Positions 53,062 to 62,522 of a stretch of 64,000 nucleotides of DNA are shown one piece after another; the first letter of the stretch is position 1; each line of letters begins with the position of its first letter. The stretch comes from Nocardia beijingensis NBRC 16342 (GTDB lineage Bacteria > Actinomycetota > Actinomycetes > Mycobacteriales > Mycobacteriaceae). Made by a program: the position numbers and the translations under genes. The stretch lies in NCBI RefSeq assembly GCF_001612785.1, contig NZ_BDBC01000059.1, positions 1-64,000 on the forward strand, in the 5' to 3' direction. A model generated the notes under the pieces. That model was not told the DNA's origin. It saw only the letters and a list, made by a program, of their open reading frames with translations, and searched no databases.

Positions 53062-54276
53062 ATGGGATCGACGGTGACGGAGCCGCGCACGGAAGCGGCC
53101 GGTACCGGCGGCCGCTCGGTGTGGGCCGCGGCGTGGCCGGTGTTCGCGGTGTTCGTGTTGTCGAACGCGCCGACCCCGCTGTATGTGGTGTGGCAGCGGG
53201 CGATCGGCTTCTCCGCCGGGACGCTGACCGCGGTGTTCGCCTGCTACATCGCCGGACTGCTGGGTGCGCTGCTGATCGCAGGCGTGGTGTCGGATCGGGT
53301 GGGGCGAAAGCCGGTGCTGCTGCCCGCGATCGCGGCGGCGATGGCGGCCTGCGTGCTGTTCGCGATCGCGCAGTCGGTCGTGCTGCTGGCGCTGGCGCGG
53401 CTGTTGACCGGTCTCGCGGTCGGCGCGGCGGTGTCGGCGGGGATGGCGGCGGTCACCGACGTGGGCGGGCCCGGCCGCAGACGAGTCGCCGCGCTCGCCG
53501 CGTCCACCGCGATGGTGCTCGGAGCCGGAAGTGGTCCTTTGCTGGCAGGCGTCCTGTCCGAAGCGCTGCCCGGCCCGACGGTGACGGTCTTCTTGGTCGA
53601 GATCGCCGTGCTCGCGACGGCTTTCGCGGTGGTGGCCCTGCTGCCGCTGCCCGCGGGTTCGGGAGGGCGCGGTCCGTGGATCCGGATTCCGTCCGTCGCG
53701 CCGGAGGGCCGCACCGCCGTGCTGCTCGGGGTGGCGGTGTTCGGGCCGGGCATCACCGCGACGTCGTTCGTCCTGTCGCTGGGGCCGTCGGTGCTGTCCC
53801 ACCTGCTCGGCGTCGCCGACCGGGTGCTCGCCGGTGCGGTGGCGTTCGCGATGTTCCTGGCCGCGACCGGAGTCCAGTTCGCGGCCAGGCGGTTCGGCGT
53901 GCGCGTCATCCTGCTCGGCGGCGCGACCGCGACCGTGGCGAGCATGGCCACGCTGGTGCTGTCGCTGGTCGCGACCTCGCTTCCGCTGTTCGTGGCGGCG
54001 GCCGTACTCGCGGGCGCCGGTCAGGGGCTCGGCCAGTTCGGCGGGCTGACGGCGATCAGTGCCGTCGTGCCGGGCGAGCGGCTCGCCGAGGCCAACGCCG
54101 CCCAGAACGTCGGAGGCTATCTCCCCGCCGCGGTGCTGCCGCTGGCCGCCGGATTCCTCGGCGACGCCTACGGATTGAGCGCGGGAGTGACCGCGTTCGG
54201 CGTGGTGGTCGGCCTCGCGGCGGTCGCGGGCGGCCTGCTCGTCGTCGCGCGCTCCCGCTCCGCGCTGACGACGTGA
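53062..54276 (+). CDS. MFS transporter
   Basis: A 404-residue major facilitator with twelve hydrophobic segments. The first loop motif is GVVSDRVGRKPVLLP and helix 5 carries GSGPLLAGVLSEALPGP, with the G-x-x-x-G-P-x-x-G-G-like pattern of exporters. AAGGAGTGGTG precedes the ATG at 53062, which is preferred to a start 14 codons earlier in the operator. It is divergent from the ArsR gene and probably controlled by it. Export of a toxic compound is likely; the substrate is unknown. Confidence 0.88.
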   Translation: MGSTVTEPRTEAAGTGGRSVWAAAWPVFAVFVLSNAPTPLYVVWQRAIGFSAGTLTAVFACYIAGLLGALLIAGVVSDRVGRKPVLLPAIAAAMAACVLFAIAQSVVLLALARLLTGLAVGAAVSAGMAAVTDVGGPGRRRVAALAASTAMVLGAGSGPLLAGVLSEALPGPTVTVFLVEIAVLATAFAVVALLPLPAGSGGRGPWIRIPSVAPEGRTAVLLGVAVFGPGITATSFVLSLGPSVLSHLLGVADRVLAGAVAFAMFLAATGVQFAARRFGVRVILLGGATATVASMATLVLSLVATSLPLFVAAAVLAGAGQGLGQFGGLTAISAVVPGERLAEANAAQNVGGYLPAAVLPLAAGFLGDAYGLSAGVTAFGVVVGLAAVAGGLLVVARSRSALTT

Positions 54277-54288
54277 CATCATCCGAGG

Positions 54289-55290
54289 ATGCGACGGGCA
54301 TCTGCGGCACTCGGACTCTGCTGCGCGCTGATCGGCGTGATCATGACGACAATCCCAGCGGCGGCACCGGTTTCCGCGGAGCCGGACTGCGCCGGGGGCG
54401 TGGCGGTGCGCCCGGTCTCGCTGACCGTGGACGGGGAGGAGGCGACCGGCCGGGTGTACGAGCCCTACCGGTGCGCCGAGCAGGACACGATCCCGCAGGG
54501 GCTCGTGGTCGCGGTGCACGGGCACGGCGGGTCATCGGCGGGTTTCGCGTCCTACCTCGAGTCGATCGCGCGGCGTACCGCGGCGCCGATCCTGTCGATG
54601 GATCTGCGCTCGGCGCAGAGCGAATGGCGCACCGGAGAGTGGAACCTGTGGGCGGGGTGGCGCGACATCGTCGCCGCGACAGCGTGGTACCGGGACACCC
54701 ATCGCTCGATCACCCGCACGGTGCTGTGGGGCTGGAGTCAGGGCGGCATCACCAGCGGTCTCGCGGTGGCGCACGGCCCGCGCGGGATGTTCGATTATTG
54801 GGTCGACAACTACGGTCCCGCAGACGATTTCACGATGTGGCTCGGCGCCGCGACCGTCGATCCGGAACTGCCCGCGCAGATCGAGCACGACGCGGGTGGA
54901 TGCCACCCCGCCGCCTGCCCGCTCGCCTACGCCGAACGTTCGCCCGCCCTGCTGGCGGCCCGGATGGACGTGCGGCGCGCGTTTCTCGTCCACGGCACCG
55001 CCGACGACGTGGTGCCGTATGTCACCAGCGTCGAGATGCGCGCGGGACTGCTGGCCGCGGGCAGACCCACCTCGATGTACACCGTCGTCACCGGGCGCGA
55101 CCTGAACGGCCGGGTGGTTCCGGGCGACCACAGCGTCGGACCGGCTTTGTTCGAGGGTGGTTGCGTGGTCGAGCGCCTGCTGCTCGGCGCGGAACCGGTC
55201 GACGGCCCGGACCGCGACTACCTCGTCGACGTCGCGCACGGCGTCGTCACCACACCGGCCGCGCCTCCGGGCGCGAAATGCGCGGCGTGA
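54289..55290 (+). CDS. Secreted alpha/beta hydrolase (prolyl-oligopeptidase-like)
   Basis: A 333-residue exported hydrolase. The signal peptide is RRASAALGLCCALIGVIMTTIPAAAPVSA with likely cleavage after position 30. The nucleophile elbow is LWGWSQGGITSGLAV near residue 148, the oxyanion loop GHGGSSAGF, the acid in HGTADDVVPYVTS and the histidine in VPGDHSVGP. Cysteines (DCAGG, RCAEQ, GCHPAACPL, GCVVE, KCAA) are frequent and probably form disulfides outside the cell. It lies 12 bases after the MFS gene and may be co-transcribed with it. Substrate unknown. Confidence 0.83.
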   Translation: MRRASAALGLCCALIGVIMTTIPAAAPVSAEPDCAGGVAVRPVSLTVDGEEATGRVYEPYRCAEQDTIPQGLVVAVHGHGGSSAGFASYLESIARRTAAPILSMDLRSAQSEWRTGEWNLWAGWRDIVAATAWYRDTHRSITRTVLWGWSQGGITSGLAVAHGPRGMFDYWVDNYGPADDFTMWLGAATVDPELPAQIEHDAGGCHPAACPLAYAERSPALLAARMDVRRAFLVHGTADDVVPYVTSVEMRAGLLAAGRPTSMYTVVTGRDLNGRVVPGDHSVGPALFEGGCVVERLLLGAEPVDGPDRDYLVDVAHGVVTTPAAPPGAKCAA

Positions 55291-55351
55291 GGGAACACCA
55301 GCGCCGCCCCGCGCGGTTGACGGAGAAGACCGACGACGAAATGAGGACGCG

Positions 55352-56212
55352 ATGAACAAACCCGCCGACCCGGCCTACCACTGGAACGGAGCGGACCTCG
55401 ATCTGGACGCCTACCTGGCCAGGATCGGGTTCGACGGCGAGCGCGCCCCCACCGTCGCGACGCTGCGCGAACTGGTGCGGGCACACACCACCGCCATGCC
55501 GTTCGAGAACCTGGAGATCATCCTGGGCCGGTCGATCCCGCTGGACCTGGCGACCTTGCAGGACAAACTCGTGCGCCGCCGCCGCGGCGGTTACTGCTAC
55601 GAGAACGTCGGACTGTTCGCGGCCGCGCTGGAACGGCTCGGCTTCGGCGTCACCGGCCTCAGCGGGCGCGTGAGCATGGGCGCGGGCACCGCACTGCGGC
55701 CTGCCACCCATGCCTTGCTGCGCGTGACGACCGCCGACGACGATCGCGTCTGGCTGTGCGACGTCGGGTTCGGCGCAGGACCGCTCGTGCCGTTCGAACT
55801 GTCCGCGGGCGAATTCACCGGCGGCGACTGGAAATACCGGCTGGAGAGCAGGCGCGGCGAGCTGGATTCCGAGTTGTGGGTGCTGCACCAATTCGGCCGC
55901 GACGGATGGATCGACCGGCACAGTTTCACCCTGAATCCGCAGTACGGCATCGATTACGCCGTCGGCAATCACTTCGTGTCCACCTCGCCGCGTTCCCCGT
56001 TCACCACCCGGCCGTACGTGCAGCGCTTCCACCCCGACGTCCACTATGTGCTGGACGGCACCGCGTTCGTCACCGAGTACCCCGACGGCACGAGCCAGAC
56101 AAGGGCACTGGAACCGACCGAACTGCCCAAGGTCCTCGCCGAAGTGTTCGACATCGACCTCACCGAGGCCGATGCCGCCGCGCTCGCGCAGGGTGCGTGG
56201 GCCCGCGACTGA
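55352..56212 (+). CDS. nat: Arylamine N-acetyltransferase
   Basis: A 286-residue arylamine N-acetyltransferase transferring acetyl or propionyl groups from CoA to arylamines. The catalytic triad is visible: C82 in RRGGYCYENVG, the histidine in ATHALLRV and the aspartate in WLCDVGFGAGP. The start MNKPADPAYHWNGADLDLDAYLARIGF matches the mycobacterial enzyme, and PFENLEI is also diagnostic. The ATG at 55352 is used; a GTG further upstream would add unrelated residues. In mycobacteria NAT is linked to cholesterol catabolism, but no such genes are nearby. Confidence 0.94.
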   Translation: MNKPADPAYHWNGADLDLDAYLARIGFDGERAPTVATLRELVRAHTTAMPFENLEIILGRSIPLDLATLQDKLVRRRRGGYCYENVGLFAAALERLGFGVTGLSGRVSMGAGTALRPATHALLRVTTADDDRVWLCDVGFGAGPLVPFELSAGEFTGGDWKYRLESRRGELDSELWVLHQFGRDGWIDRHSFTLNPQYGIDYAVGNHFVSTSPRSPFTTRPYVQRFHPDVHYVLDGTAFVTEYPDGTSQTRALEPTELPKVLAEVFDIDLTEADAAALAQGAWARD

Positions 56213-56282
56213 CCTGGCCCGTCCCGCGCCCGGCCAAGGCCGTGCGCACGCTGTCGACGGACGAGGTCCCGCTGCGCCCATT

Positions 56283-58046
56283 ATGGTCGTCGGGGTGCGT
56301 ACCAACCGGAAAGCCCTCGTCCTGTTCGCCGCACCGCTGCTCGTGCTCGCCGCCTGCTCGTCCGGACCCGACCAGCCCGACACCGTGGCCGCTCAGTTCG
56401 CCGACGCGCTGAACCGCGACGACGTCGCCGCGGCCGCCGCGCTCACCGACGATCCGGCGAAGGCCGCCGACGCCATCGGCACGCTGTACGAGGGGCTCGG
56501 CAAAGACGTGCGCTTCGAAGTCCGCTCGGTCGACGAGAACGGTTTCGCGTTGGCCGCCACCTGGAAGCTGGGCGCGGACGGCAAGTCGGAGTGGAGCTAC
56601 ACCACCACCGGCGCCGCACGCGACGACGGGAACGGATGGCGGGTGAAGTGGGACCCCGCCACCGTCGCCCCCGGACTCGCCGCGGGGCCGTTGAGCTACA
56701 GCAGGGTCTATCCGCGACCGGCTCGCGTTCTCGACGCCGCGGGCGGCGAGCTGATGACCGAGCAGATCGTCACGCTGGTGAACGTCGGCCCCGGCGCCGA
56801 CCTCCCCGCGGTCGCGGAGCTGCTCGGCCCCCTCGCGCCCGGTCTCACCGCCGGGTCGATGCAAGCCGAACTCGTGGCCGCACAAGGAAAGCCGGTCACC
56901 GCGATCACCTTGCGCGAGACGGACCTCGCCCCGATCCGAGACCGCCTGAGCGCCCTGCCCGGTGTCACCCTCGCGCCGCAGACCCGCCTGCTGACGACCG
57001 ACAAGGCCATGGCCGCTCCGACCCTGTCCGGGCTGGCCGAGTTGTGGCAGGACTCCGCCGACGCGCACGCCGGGTGGGCCGTGCGCGCCCAGACGCCGCA
57101 GGGCACCGAGCGCGTCGCAGGCACCGATCCCACGCCCACCGCCGACATCGCGACCACTCTCGATCCCGGCATGCAGCGCGCGGCCGAGGCGGCGCTCGCC
57201 CCGGTCGCCCAGCCCGCGGCGATCGTCGCCCTGCGGCCGTCGACCGGCGAGGTCGTCGCGATAGCGCAGAACGCCGCCGCCGACGCGCAGGGTCCGATCG
57301 CGCTGACCGGGCTCTATCCGCCGGGTTCGACGTTCAAGACGGTCACCGTCTCAGCGGCGTTGCAGGCGGGCGCCGTCACCCCCGACACCGTGCTGCCCTG
57401 CCCCGGCACCGCGAACATCGAGGGCCGCCGCATCCCCAACGACAACAATTTCGATCTCGGCTCGGTCCCGCTGCACACCGCGTTCGCCCGGTCCTGCAAC
57501 ACCACGATGGGCGCCTTGGCCGTGCGGTTGCCCGCCGACGCGCTGACGAAAGCGGCGGCGCAAGTTGGCCTCGGCATCGATTACGTCACACCGGGCCTGA
57601 CCACGGTCACGGGGAAGGTGCCCACGGCCGATACCTCCGCGTTACGTGTCGAGTCGGCGATCGGTCAAGGGCAGGTGACAGCGTCCCCGTTCGGGATGGC
57701 ACTGGTCGCCGCCTCCATCGCCCGCGGTTCGGTGCCAGCGCCCGCCGTGGTCGCCGGGAAGCCGGGCATCCAGGACCGAAACTCGGACCCGCTGCCGCCG
57801 CAGGTCGACGACCAGCTGAAAGCCATGATGCGCGAGACCATCACCGACGGCACCGCGACGCAATTGCGGGATATCCCCGGCCTGCTCGGCAAGACCGGCA
57901 CCGCGGAGTACATCGACGACGCCCACGCGCACGGCTGGTTCGTCGGCATCGATGGCGACCTGGCCTTTTCCGTGTTCATCAGCGACGCGGGCAGTTCGGC
58001 GCCCGCAGTGGAGGCCGCGGGCCGGATGCTGCGGGCCCGTGGATAG
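56283..58046 (+). CDS. Penicillin-binding lipoprotein, transpeptidase
   Basis: A 587-residue class B penicillin-binding protein that crosslinks peptidoglycan outside the membrane. The N-terminus is a lipoprotein signal (ALVLFAAPLLVLAAC, lipidated C25), followed by an NTF2-like MecA_N domain (about residues 30-140). The transpeptidase motifs are present: S349-T-F-K in PPGSTFKTV, SCN in FARSCNTTMG and KTGTAEY. This layout matches Rv2864c, a lipid-anchored PBP of mycobacteria. The ATG at 56283 is used; a GTG four codons later is possible. A Ser/Thr kinase follows 99 bases on, which may reflect wall-related regulation. Confidence 0.92.
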   Translation: MVVGVRTNRKALVLFAAPLLVLAACSSGPDQPDTVAAQFADALNRDDVAAAAALTDDPAKAADAIGTLYEGLGKDVRFEVRSVDENGFALAATWKLGADGKSEWSYTTTGAARDDGNGWRVKWDPATVAPGLAAGPLSYSRVYPRPARVLDAAGGELMTEQIVTLVNVGPGADLPAVAELLGPLAPGLTAGSMQAELVAAQGKPVTAITLRETDLAPIRDRLSALPGVTLAPQTRLLTTDKAMAAPTLSGLAELWQDSADAHAGWAVRAQTPQGTERVAGTDPTPTADIATTLDPGMQRAAEAALAPVAQPAAIVALRPSTGEVVAIAQNAAADAQGPIALTGLYPPGSTFKTVTVSAALQAGAVTPDTVLPCPGTANIEGRRIPNDNNFDLGSVPLHTAFARSCNTTMGALAVRLPADALTKAAAQVGLGIDYVTPGLTTVTGKVPTADTSALRVESAIGQGQVTASPFGMALVAASIARGSVPAPAVVAGKPGIQDRNSDPLPPQVDDQLKAMMRETITDGTATQLRDIPGLLGKTGTAEYIDDAHAHGWFVGIDGDLAFSVFISDAGSSAPAVEAAGRMLRARG

Positions 58047-58145
58047 TCTGTGGCGGGCGCTTCCGGGCGGCGAGAAGGCCCGGCTGACGCGTGCGAGCAT
58101 TCCGACGCCCGCTACACTCATCCCGGGACCGCGTGAGTAATCAAT

Positions 58146-59777
58146 ATGCGGGATGTCACGATTTCGAGAAGGTTCGGAGTAGGCGCCATCGATACCGGTC
58201 AGTTGATCGCGGAGCATTACCGCCTGGTCGAGCGGATTGGTAGCGGCGGCACGGGCGTGGTCTGGCGTGCCGTCGACGAACGCCTCCAGCGCTCCGTGGC
58301 CGTCAAGCAGATCCACATCCAGCCGAGCCTGCCCGAGGCCGAACGCGATGTCGTGCGCCAGCGCGCGATCCGGGAGGCGCGCAACGCCGCCCGATTCCAG
58401 CATCCGAACGCGATCGTCGTGTTCGACATCACCGAGCACGAGGGCGACCCCTGCCTGGTGATGGAGTACCTGAAATCCAAGAGCCTCGCCGCGGTGATCG
58501 CCGCGCAGGGCACCTTGCCGCTGACCCAGGTGGCGCGGATCGGCGAGCAGGTCGCCTCGGCGCTGATCGCCGCGCACCAGGCGGGCATCGTGCACCGCGA
58601 CGTGAAACCGGGCAACATCCTGCTCGACGATCACGGCACGGTGAAGATCACCGACTTCGGCATCTCCCGCGCGACCGGCGACGTCACGCTCACCGAGACC
58701 GGACTCATCTGCGGCACCGCCGCCTATCTCGCGCCCGAGGTCGCCCGCGGCTCCGATCCCAGCCCGGCTTCCGATGTGTTCGCGCTGGGTGCCACGCTCT
58801 TCCACGCGCTCGAGGGCGAACCGCCCTACGGCGCGGGCTCCAATCCGCTCGCGGTGCTCTACGCCGCCGCGAACGGCCAGCTGAGCGAACCGCGCAACGC
58901 CGGTCCCGCCACCGATTTCCTGCTCGACCTGCTCAGCCCCGAACCGCGCGAGCGTCCGAGCATGCGGGCGGCGCGTGATCATCTCGCCGCGTTCGCCGAT
59001 GCCGGTCCCGCCCCGGTGGCGGCCGGGTTCGTGCCCGCCAGCGAGGCGTTCGCCCGGCCGAGGGCAGGCCAGTCCGAATCCGCGACCCGCGAGCTGCGCC
59101 CCTCGGCGATGGCCTCGGCGCCCTACACGCCGACCGAGCGTCAGCCGCGCCCGCGTCCGACGCCCCCGCCTCCGGCGCAGCCGGACACCGCGTCGCATCC
59201 GCGCACCATGGCGCAGCCGCGCCCGGTGCGGAAGCAGGGATCGGGCGGCAAACGGCGTGCGATCTTGATCGGCGCGCTGATCGGCGCGGTCGCCGTGGTG
59301 GTGGCCGTCACGGTGAACATGATGAGCTCGTCGGGGTCGGGCACCAGCGCGGCCCAGGGCAGCACGTCGTCGGTGGTCGCGTCGACGCGGCCGGGCGCGA
59401 ACACGACGTCGGCCGCCGCCGCGGCGGGGGAGACGAAGAGCGTCGGCAAGGCCGATCCGCGGCAGTCCATCGATCTGGTGGTGAACTTCTACAACAACCT
59501 GACGTACTTGAGCTTCTCCGCCGCGTGGAAACAGCTGACACCCGCCGCCCAGCAGGTGTTCGGCAGCCAGCAGGCCTTCGAGGACTACTGGACGCAGAAC
59601 CGGGTCACGGGCTTCAACACCGTCGACGCGGCCGGTGGCGGTTCGGGCAGCAACGCGGACGGTTCGGTGGACATCAATGTCGCCAGCGTGACCTACGGCG
59701 GCCAGAACAAGTCGGTGACGCTCCGGTTGATCAACCCCGGCAACGGATCCGTGCTCATCGACAGCGACACCCGCTGA
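58146..59777 (+). CDS. Membrane-bound serine/threonine protein kinase
   Basis: A 543-residue PknB-type kinase. The kinase domain covers about residues 24-280: IGSGGTGVVW, VAVKQIHI, catalytic HRDVKPGN, ITDFGIS and YLAPEVARG. A proline-rich linker (RQPRPRPTPPPPAQPD) leads to a membrane helix near residues 372-391 (AILIGALIGAVAVVVAVTVNM). The extracellular part of about 150 residues has no PASTA repeats and instead an NTF2-like fold-type segment (SIDLVVNFYNNLTYLSFSAAWKQLTP). ATG at 58146 is used, though GTG or ATT sites nearer the conserved IDTGQLIAEHYRLVERIG are conceivable. It lies downstream of a PBP gene. Confidence 0.9.
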   Translation: MRDVTISRRFGVGAIDTGQLIAEHYRLVERIGSGGTGVVWRAVDERLQRSVAVKQIHIQPSLPEAERDVVRQRAIREARNAARFQHPNAIVVFDITEHEGDPCLVMEYLKSKSLAAVIAAQGTLPLTQVARIGEQVASALIAAHQAGIVHRDVKPGNILLDDHGTVKITDFGISRATGDVTLTETGLICGTAAYLAPEVARGSDPSPASDVFALGATLFHALEGEPPYGAGSNPLAVLYAAANGQLSEPRNAGPATDFLLDLLSPEPRERPSMRAARDHLAAFADAGPAPVAAGFVPASEAFARPRAGQSESATRELRPSAMASAPYTPTERQPRPRPTPPPPAQPDTASHPRTMAQPRPVRKQGSGGKRRAILIGALIGAVAVVVAVTVNMMSSSGSGTSAAQGSTSSVVASTRPGANTTSAAAAAGETKSVGKADPRQSIDLVVNFYNNLTYLSFSAAWKQLTPAAQQVFGSQQAFEDYWTQNRVTGFNTVDAAGGGSGSNADGSVDINVASVTYGGQNKSVTLRLINPGNGSVLIDSDTR

Positions 59778-60009
59778 CGCGAGCGTCGCGACCTGCCTCG
59801 CCGACCGGCTCGGACACCACCGGCCACCGATGAAGCGACGCCACGCCCAGGCCCGCCGCGGTGACGCTGCCGTCGCGCGGACCTGCGCACACAGGTCCCC
59901 TGCGCCCCGGCCGCCCGGACCACGCGGATAACGGCTGGCGTCGCCCCATTAGGCTGGTAACGGCAACTTTCCTGTTGCGCGATCAGCTGGAGACAAGGAC
60001 CGACACCAC

Positions 60010-61347
60010 ATGACAACCCGCATCGAGCTCGCCCGCGTCGATCTGCGCGGTCGCACTCCCTCCGTCGCCGAGCTGCGCGCCGCGCTGCCGCGCGGGGGAG
60101 TCGACGTGGACTCGGTGCTGCATCAGGTGCGTCCGGTGGTCGAGGCGGTCCGTGATCACGGCGTGTCGGCGGCGCTGGAGTTCAGCGAGCGTTTCGACGG
60201 GGTGATCCCGGCGACGGTGCGGGTGCCCGCGGCCGAGCTGGCATCCGCCCTGGAGCGGCTGGACCCCGCGGTCCGCGCCGCGCTGGAGGAATCCATCGCC
60301 CGCGCGCGCAAGGTGCACGCCGACCAGCGGCGCGCCGACAAGACCACCGAGGTGGTGCCGGGCGGCACCGTCACCGAACGCTGGGTGCCCGTCGAGCGGG
60401 TCGGCCTGTACGTGCCGGGCGGCAACGCCGTCTACCCGTCCAGCGTCGTGATGAACGTGGTGCCAGCGCAGACCGCGGGCGTCGGCTCGCTGGTGGTCGC
60501 CTCGCCGCCGCAGGCGCGGTTCGGCGGGCTGCCGCACCCCACCATCCTGGCCGCCGCGCAGCTGCTCGGCGTCGAGGAGGTGTGGGCGGTGGGCGGCGCC
60601 CAGGCCGTCGCGCTGCTGTCCTACGGCGGCGTCGACACCGACGGCGCGCAGCTGGAACCGGTCGATCTGATCACCGGGCCGGGCAACATCTACGTCACCG
60701 CGGCCAAGCGGCTGTGCCGCGGCCTGGTCGGCATCGACGCCGAGGCCGGGCCCACCGAGATCGCCATCCTCGCCGACGCGACCGCCGACCCGGTGCACGT
60801 CGCCGCCGACCTGATCAGCCAGGCCGAGCACGACGTGCTGGCCGCGAGTGTGCTGGTCACCGACAGCGAGCGGCTGGCCGACGCGGTGGACGCGGCGCTG
60901 ACCGCGCAGCTCGGTGTGGTCAAGCACGCCCACCGGGTGGGCGAGGCGCTGCGCGGCAAGCAGTCCGGCACCGTCCTGGTCGACGACATCGAGCAGGGGC
61001 TGCGCGTGGTGAACGCCTACGCCGCGGAGCACCTGGAGATCCAGACCGCCGACGCACCCGCGGTGGCGGCCAGGGTGCGCAGCGCGGGCGCGGTGTTCGT
61101 CGGCGCGTACGCGCCGGTGAGCCTGGGCGACTACTGCGCGGGCTCCAACCACGTGCTGCCCACCGCGGGCTGCGCACGGCACTCCTCCGGCCTCAGCGTG
61201 CAGACCTTCCTGCGCGGCATCCACGTCGTGGAGTACACGGAAGCGGCGTTGAAGGACGCCGCGGGCCACGTGGTGGCGCTGGCGAACGCGGAGGATCTGC
61301 CCGCGCACGGCCAGGCCGTGCAGGCGCGCTTCGAGGCCCTGTCGTGA
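60010..61347 (+). CDS. hisD: Histidinol dehydrogenase
   Basis: HisD, 445 residues, does the last two oxidation steps of histidine synthesis with NAD and zinc. Motifs: VPVERVGLYVPGGNAVYPSSVVMNVVPAQTAGV (VGLYVPGGNA), VGGAQAVALLSYG, DLITGPGNIYVTAAKR, GPTEIAILAD, SQAEHDVLA, NAYAAEHLEI and the zinc/catalytic GSNHVLPTAGCARHSSGLSV. The ATG at 60010 begins MTTRIELARVDLRGR. It is the first gene of hisD-hisC-hisB-hisH; a 232-base space upstream holds the promoter. The stop overlaps the hisC start. Confidence 0.96.
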   Translation: MTTRIELARVDLRGRTPSVAELRAALPRGGVDVDSVLHQVRPVVEAVRDHGVSAALEFSERFDGVIPATVRVPAAELASALERLDPAVRAALEESIARARKVHADQRRADKTTEVVPGGTVTERWVPVERVGLYVPGGNAVYPSSVVMNVVPAQTAGVGSLVVASPPQARFGGLPHPTILAAAQLLGVEEVWAVGGAQAVALLSYGGVDTDGAQLEPVDLITGPGNIYVTAAKRLCRGLVGIDAEAGPTEIAILADATADPVHVAADLISQAEHDVLAASVLVTDSERLADAVDAALTAQLGVVKHAHRVGEALRGKQSGTVLVDDIEQGLRVVNAYAAEHLEIQTADAPAVAARVRSAGAVFVGAYAPVSLGDYCAGSNHVLPTAGCARHSSGLSVQTFLRGIHVVEYTEAALKDAAGHVVALANAEDLPAHGQAVQARFEALS

Positions 61348-62477
61348 CGCGCGCGGTGAGCGCGCCGGGCGCGGACCTGACCATGGACGAGCTGCCGCTG
61401 CGGGACAACCTGCGCGGCAAGAAGCCTTACGGCGCACCGCAATTGACGGTTCCCGTACAACTGAACACGAACGAGAATCCGCATCCGCCGAGCCGGGCGC
61501 TGATCGACGACGTCGCCGAGTCGATCCGGGCGGCCGCCGCCGACCTGCACCGCTACCCGGACCGCGACGCCGTCGCCCTGCGCACCGATCTGGCGCGGTA
61601 TCTGACCGCGCAGACCGGTGTCGCCGTGCAGACCGGCAACGTGTGGGCGGCCAACGGCTCCAACGAGATCCTGCAGCAGTTGTTGCAGGCCTTCGGCGGG
61701 CCGGGCCGCAGCGCGCTGGGGTTCGTGCCCTCGTACTCGATGCATCCGATCATCTCCGAGGGCATCGACACCGAGTGGATCGAGGCCGAGCGCAACGCCG
61801 ATTTCTCCCTCGACATCGAGCACGCGCTGGCCGCCATCGCCGAGCGCAGGCCGGACGTGGTGTTCGTGACCAGCCCGAACAATCCCACCGGGCACAGCAT
61901 CCCGCAGGACGAGCTGGCCCGCATCCTCGCGGCCGCCCCCGGCATCGTGGTGGTCGACGAGGCCTACGGCGAGTTTTCCGCGCAGCCCAGCGCCATCGGG
62001 CTGATCGACCGGTTCCCCGCGAAACTCGTGGTGACCAGGACGATGAGCAAGGCCTTCGCGTTCGCCGGTGGGCGGCTCGGTTATCTGGTCGCCGCGCCCG
62101 CGGTGATCGACGCGATGCTGCTGGTGCGGTTGCCTTACCACCTGTCGGTGGTCACCCAGGCCGCCGCGCGCGCGGCCCTGCGGCACGCCGACGAGACCCT
62201 CGGCAGCGTCGCCGAACTGGCCGCGCAGCGCGACCGGGTGGCGGCCGCGCTGCGGGAACTCGGGTACGACGTGATCCCCAGCGACGCCAACTTCCTGCTG
62301 TTCGGCCGCTTCACCGACGCGGCGGCCACCTGGCAGCGCTATCTCGATCACGGCGTGCTGATCCGCGACGTCGGCCTGCCCGGCTACCTGCGCACCACCA
62401 TCGGCCTCGCCGCCGAGAACGACGAACTGCTGCGGGTCAGCAAGCTGCTGGCAGGCACCGACCTGGCACCGCGATGA
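61344..62477 (+). CDS. hisC: Histidinol-phosphate aminotransferase
   Basis: HisC, 377 residues, a PLP aminotransferase converting imidazole-acetol phosphate to histidinol phosphate. Motifs: LNTNENPHPPS near residue 34, HRYPDRDA, NGSNEILQQLL, TSPNNPTGHSIP, VVDEAYGEFS and the PLP lysine in TRTMSKAFAFAGGRLGYL, with a final arginine in YLRTTIGL. The GTG at 61344 overlaps the hisD stop (GTGA), so the two are coupled. The initial 13 residues are variable. The gene ends 45 bases before hisB. Confidence 0.95.
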   Translation: MTRAVSAPGADLTMDELPLRDNLRGKKPYGAPQLTVPVQLNTNENPHPPSRALIDDVAESIRAAAADLHRYPDRDAVALRTDLARYLTAQTGVAVQTGNVWAANGSNEILQQLLQAFGGPGRSALGFVPSYSMHPIISEGIDTEWIEAERNADFSLDIEHALAAIAERRPDVVFVTSPNNPTGHSIPQDELARILAAAPGIVVVDEAYGEFSAQPSAIGLIDRFPAKLVVTRTMSKAFAFAGGRLGYLVAAPAVIDAMLLVRLPYHLSVVTQAAARAALRHADETLGSVAELAAQRDRVAAALRELGYDVIPSDANFLLFGRFTDAAATWQRYLDHGVLIRDVGLPGYLRTTIGLAAENDELLRVSKLLAGTDLAPR

Positions 62478-62522
62478 ACCAGCGCCGAACAGCACTCGGC
62501 GACAACCCGATTGGACGTGAGC

